Shown here one piece after another: positions 19,924-21,496 of a DNA stretch of 21,496 bases. The stretch comes from DATILI01 sp035476635 (lineage in GTDB: Bacteria; Pseudomonadota; Gammaproteobacteria; Burkholderiales; Burkholderiaceae_C): assembly GCA_035476635.1 (NCBI GenBank), contig DATILI010000294.1:1-21496 (forward strand), in the 5' to 3' direction. Under the pieces are notes generated by a model, which saw nothing but the letters and a program-made list of their open reading frames with translations, was not told the DNA's origin and ran no database searches. A program made the position numbers and the translations under genes. The stretch's first letter is position 1. Each line of letters begins with the position of its first letter.

Positions 19924-21496
19924 TGAGTGCGGCCAACGAACCCATCCTGGTCATCGACCAGCTGCATGTGTCGCTGCCCTCCGGCAGTGACCGCGCCCAC
20001 GCGGTGGAGGGCGTGAGCCTGTCGATCGCGCCGGGCCAGACGGTCTGCGTCGTCGGCGAATCGGGCTCCGGCAAATCCGTGATGGCCACCGCCGTCATGG
20101 GCTTGCTCGCGCGCGAACTGCGCCCCACGCAAGGGCGCATCCTGTTGCGCGGGGAATCGCTGCTGCAAGCCAGCGCTGCGCGCATGCGTGCCTTGCGCGG
20201 CCAGGCCATGGGCATGGTGTTCCAGGAACCGATGACGGCGCTCAACCCGGTCATGACCTGTGGCGACCAGATCGACGAACTGCTCACCACGCACACCGAC
20301 TGGAAGCCCGCGCGCCGGCGCGCGGAAGTGCTGCGCATCCTGCACCGGGTCAAGCTGCCGGAACCCGAGCGCATGGCGCGCAGCTATCCGCACCAGTTGT
20401 CGGGCGGGCAACGCCAGCGCATCGTGATCGCGATGGCGGTGATCCTGAAGCCCGCGCTGCTGATCTGCGATGAGCCGACCACCGCACTGGACGTGACCAC
20501 GCAAAAGGAAATCCTGAAGCTGATCGCCGAGCTGCAGGCAGAAGGCATTGGCGCGGACGCCGGCGGCCTGCGCAGCGCCGTGCTGTTCATCACGCACGAC
20601 ATGGGCGTGGTGGCCGAGATCGCCGACCAGGTGCTGGTGATGCACCAGGGCCGCGCCGTGGAATATGGCGCGCGCGACGACGTGCTGCACCGGCCCCAGG
20701 CCGCCTACACGCGCATGCTGCTTGCCGCCGTGCCCAGCATGACGCCGCCGCCCGCGCGGGCCGAACCGCAAGGCGCCGCCCTGCTGCAAGGCAAGGACGT
20801 GTGCAAGACCTACACCAGCCGCGACTGGCTGGGCCGCGTGCGGGAAACCCATGCTTTGCAGGGCGCAGCACTGGCCGTGCGCGCCGGCGAAACCGTGGGC
20901 GTGGTGGGTGAATCGGGCTCGGGCAAATCGACCCTGGCGCGCTGCCTGATCCGCCTCATCGACCCGACCGCCGGCCAGGTGCACTGGGGCCAGGCCGACG
21001 TGGCGCGCCTGCCCGAAGGCAAGTTGCGCGCATTGCGCTCGCAGGTGCAGGTGGTGTTCCAGGACCCGAACCGCTCGCTGAACCCGCGGCGCACGGTGGG
21101 CGACGCGATCGTCGAGGGCGCGGTGAATTTCGGCGCCAGCCATGCCAGCGCCGTGGCCCTGGCGGCCGAGCTGATGGACAAGGTCCGCTTGCCGCGCGAA
21201 GGCCTGGTGCGTTACCCGAGCCAGTTCTCGGGCGGGCAGCGTCAGCGCATCGCCATCGCCCGCGCGCTGGCCTGCAAGCCGCGTGTCCTGGTCGCTGATG
21301 AAGCCGTCAGCGCGCTGGACGTCAGCGTGCAGGCCCAGATCCTCACGTTGCTGCGCGACATCCGCGACGAATTCGGCCTGGGGCTGCTGTTCATCACGCA
21401 CGACCTGCGCGTCGCGGCGCAACTGTGCGACCGGGTGATCGTGATGCACCAGGGCCGCATCGTGGAAGAAGGCCTGACCGCGCAGCTGTATGCGCA
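19923..21496 (+). CDS. Fused double ABC ATPase (DppD-DppF type), 3' end outside window
   Basis: One chain carries both nucleotide-binding domains of the importer. 524 codons are visible without a stop. The first domain has Walker A GESGSGKS (Lys51), the Q-loop VFQEPMTALNPV, signature LSGGQRQRI (159 onward), Walker B LLICDEPTTALD (Asp183, Glu184) and the switch FITHDMG. After the linker (AVPSMTPPPARAEPQG), the second domain repeats these: GESGSGKST (Lys335), VVFQDPNRSLNP, FSGGQRQRIAIARAL, VLVADEAVSALD and FITHDL. Fused forms of this sort (as in GsiA/YejF) are usually about 540-600 residues, so only the last few dozen residues are missing. Both ATP sites look intact. ATG 19923 overlaps the DppC stop by one base. 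Confidence 0.95.
   Translation, partial: MSAANEPILVIDQLHVSLPSGSDRAHAVEGVSLSIAPGQTVCVVGESGSGKSVMATAVMGLLARELRPTQGRILLRGESLLQASAARMRALRGQAMGMVFQEPMTALNPVMTCGDQIDELLTTHTDWKPARRRAEVLRILHRVKLPEPERMARSYPHQLSGGQRQRIVIAMAVILKPALLICDEPTTALDVTTQKEILKLIAELQAEGIGADAGGLRSAVLFITHDMGVVAEIADQVLVMHQGRAVEYGARDDVLHRPQAAYTRMLLAAVPSMTPPPARAEPQGAALLQGKDVCKTYTSRDWLGRVRETHALQGAALAVRAGETVGVVGESGSGKSTLARCLIRLIDPTAGQVHWGQADVARLPEGKLRALRSQVQVVFQDPNRSLNPRRTVGDAIVEGAVNFGASHASAVALAAELMDKVRLPREGLVRYPSQFSGGQRQRIAIARALACKPRVLVADEAVSALDVSVQAQILTLLRDIRDEFGLGLLFITHDLRVAAQLCDRVIVMHQGRIVEEGLTAQLYA

Noticed and set aside
19386..21449. 687-codon open frame on the minus strand opposite the DppC and double ATPase genes
   Set aside because: It is antisense to two well-supported genes, has the His/Asp/Arg/Gln-rich composition typical of reverse readings of GC-rich coding DNA, and shows no family motif.

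Overview
The window is dense, GC-rich DNA whose protein families and gene pairings point to a betaproteobacterium of the order Burkholderiales, most likely Comamonadaceae. This placement is inferred from family resemblance and is not proven; no rRNA or tRNA is present. No gene-free stretch exceeds 300 bases. The longest is 8017-8239.

Layout. (1) 1-4112, minus strand: a PPK2-type polyphosphate kinase gene followed 24 nt later by icmF, the fused cobalamin-dependent isobutyryl-CoA mutase, whose last part lies outside the window. A perfect 22-bp palindrome of LiuR type precedes the pair. icmF carries an in-frame palindromic repeat insertion of about 97 bp inside its GTPase domain. (2) 4191-8030, minus strand: a three-gene TRAP transporter (dctP, dctQ, dctM) with a terminator-like hairpin between dctP and dctQ, a proline/glycine repeat tract in DctM, and a clear terminator at the end. 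(3) 8240-10572: a reactive-sulfur locus. Two half-size YeeE/YedE membrane proteins (minus) diverge from a CsoR-family repressor and a persulfide dioxygenase-rhodanese fusion (plus), with an AT-flanked, GC-core palindrome in the divergent promoter region. (4) 10717-14377: a probable alpha-hydroxyketone quorum-sensing module of the Lqs/Cqs/Jqs kind. It has an autoinducer synthase (plus) that converges on a six-helix sensor kinase and an LqsR-like response regulator (minus). (5) 14432-14938: a Kbp-like BON-LysM protein. (6) 15000-21496: an amidase-signature hydrolase diverging from a peptide/opine-type ABC transporter operon (binding protein, two permeases, fused double ATPase; the last gene runs off the end).

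How the genes work together. The sulfur genes should bring in or export sulfur species, sense persulfide and oxidise it to sulfite. The synthase should make a diffusible alpha-hydroxyketone that the kinase/regulator pair reads. The amidase probably acts on compounds imported by the adjacent ABC system. The icmF-ppk2 unit looks tied to branched-chain and acyl-CoA catabolism through its operator. The most noteworthy items are the complete Lqs-like signalling module, the repeat inside icmF, and the sulfur regulator with an atypical cysteine pair.
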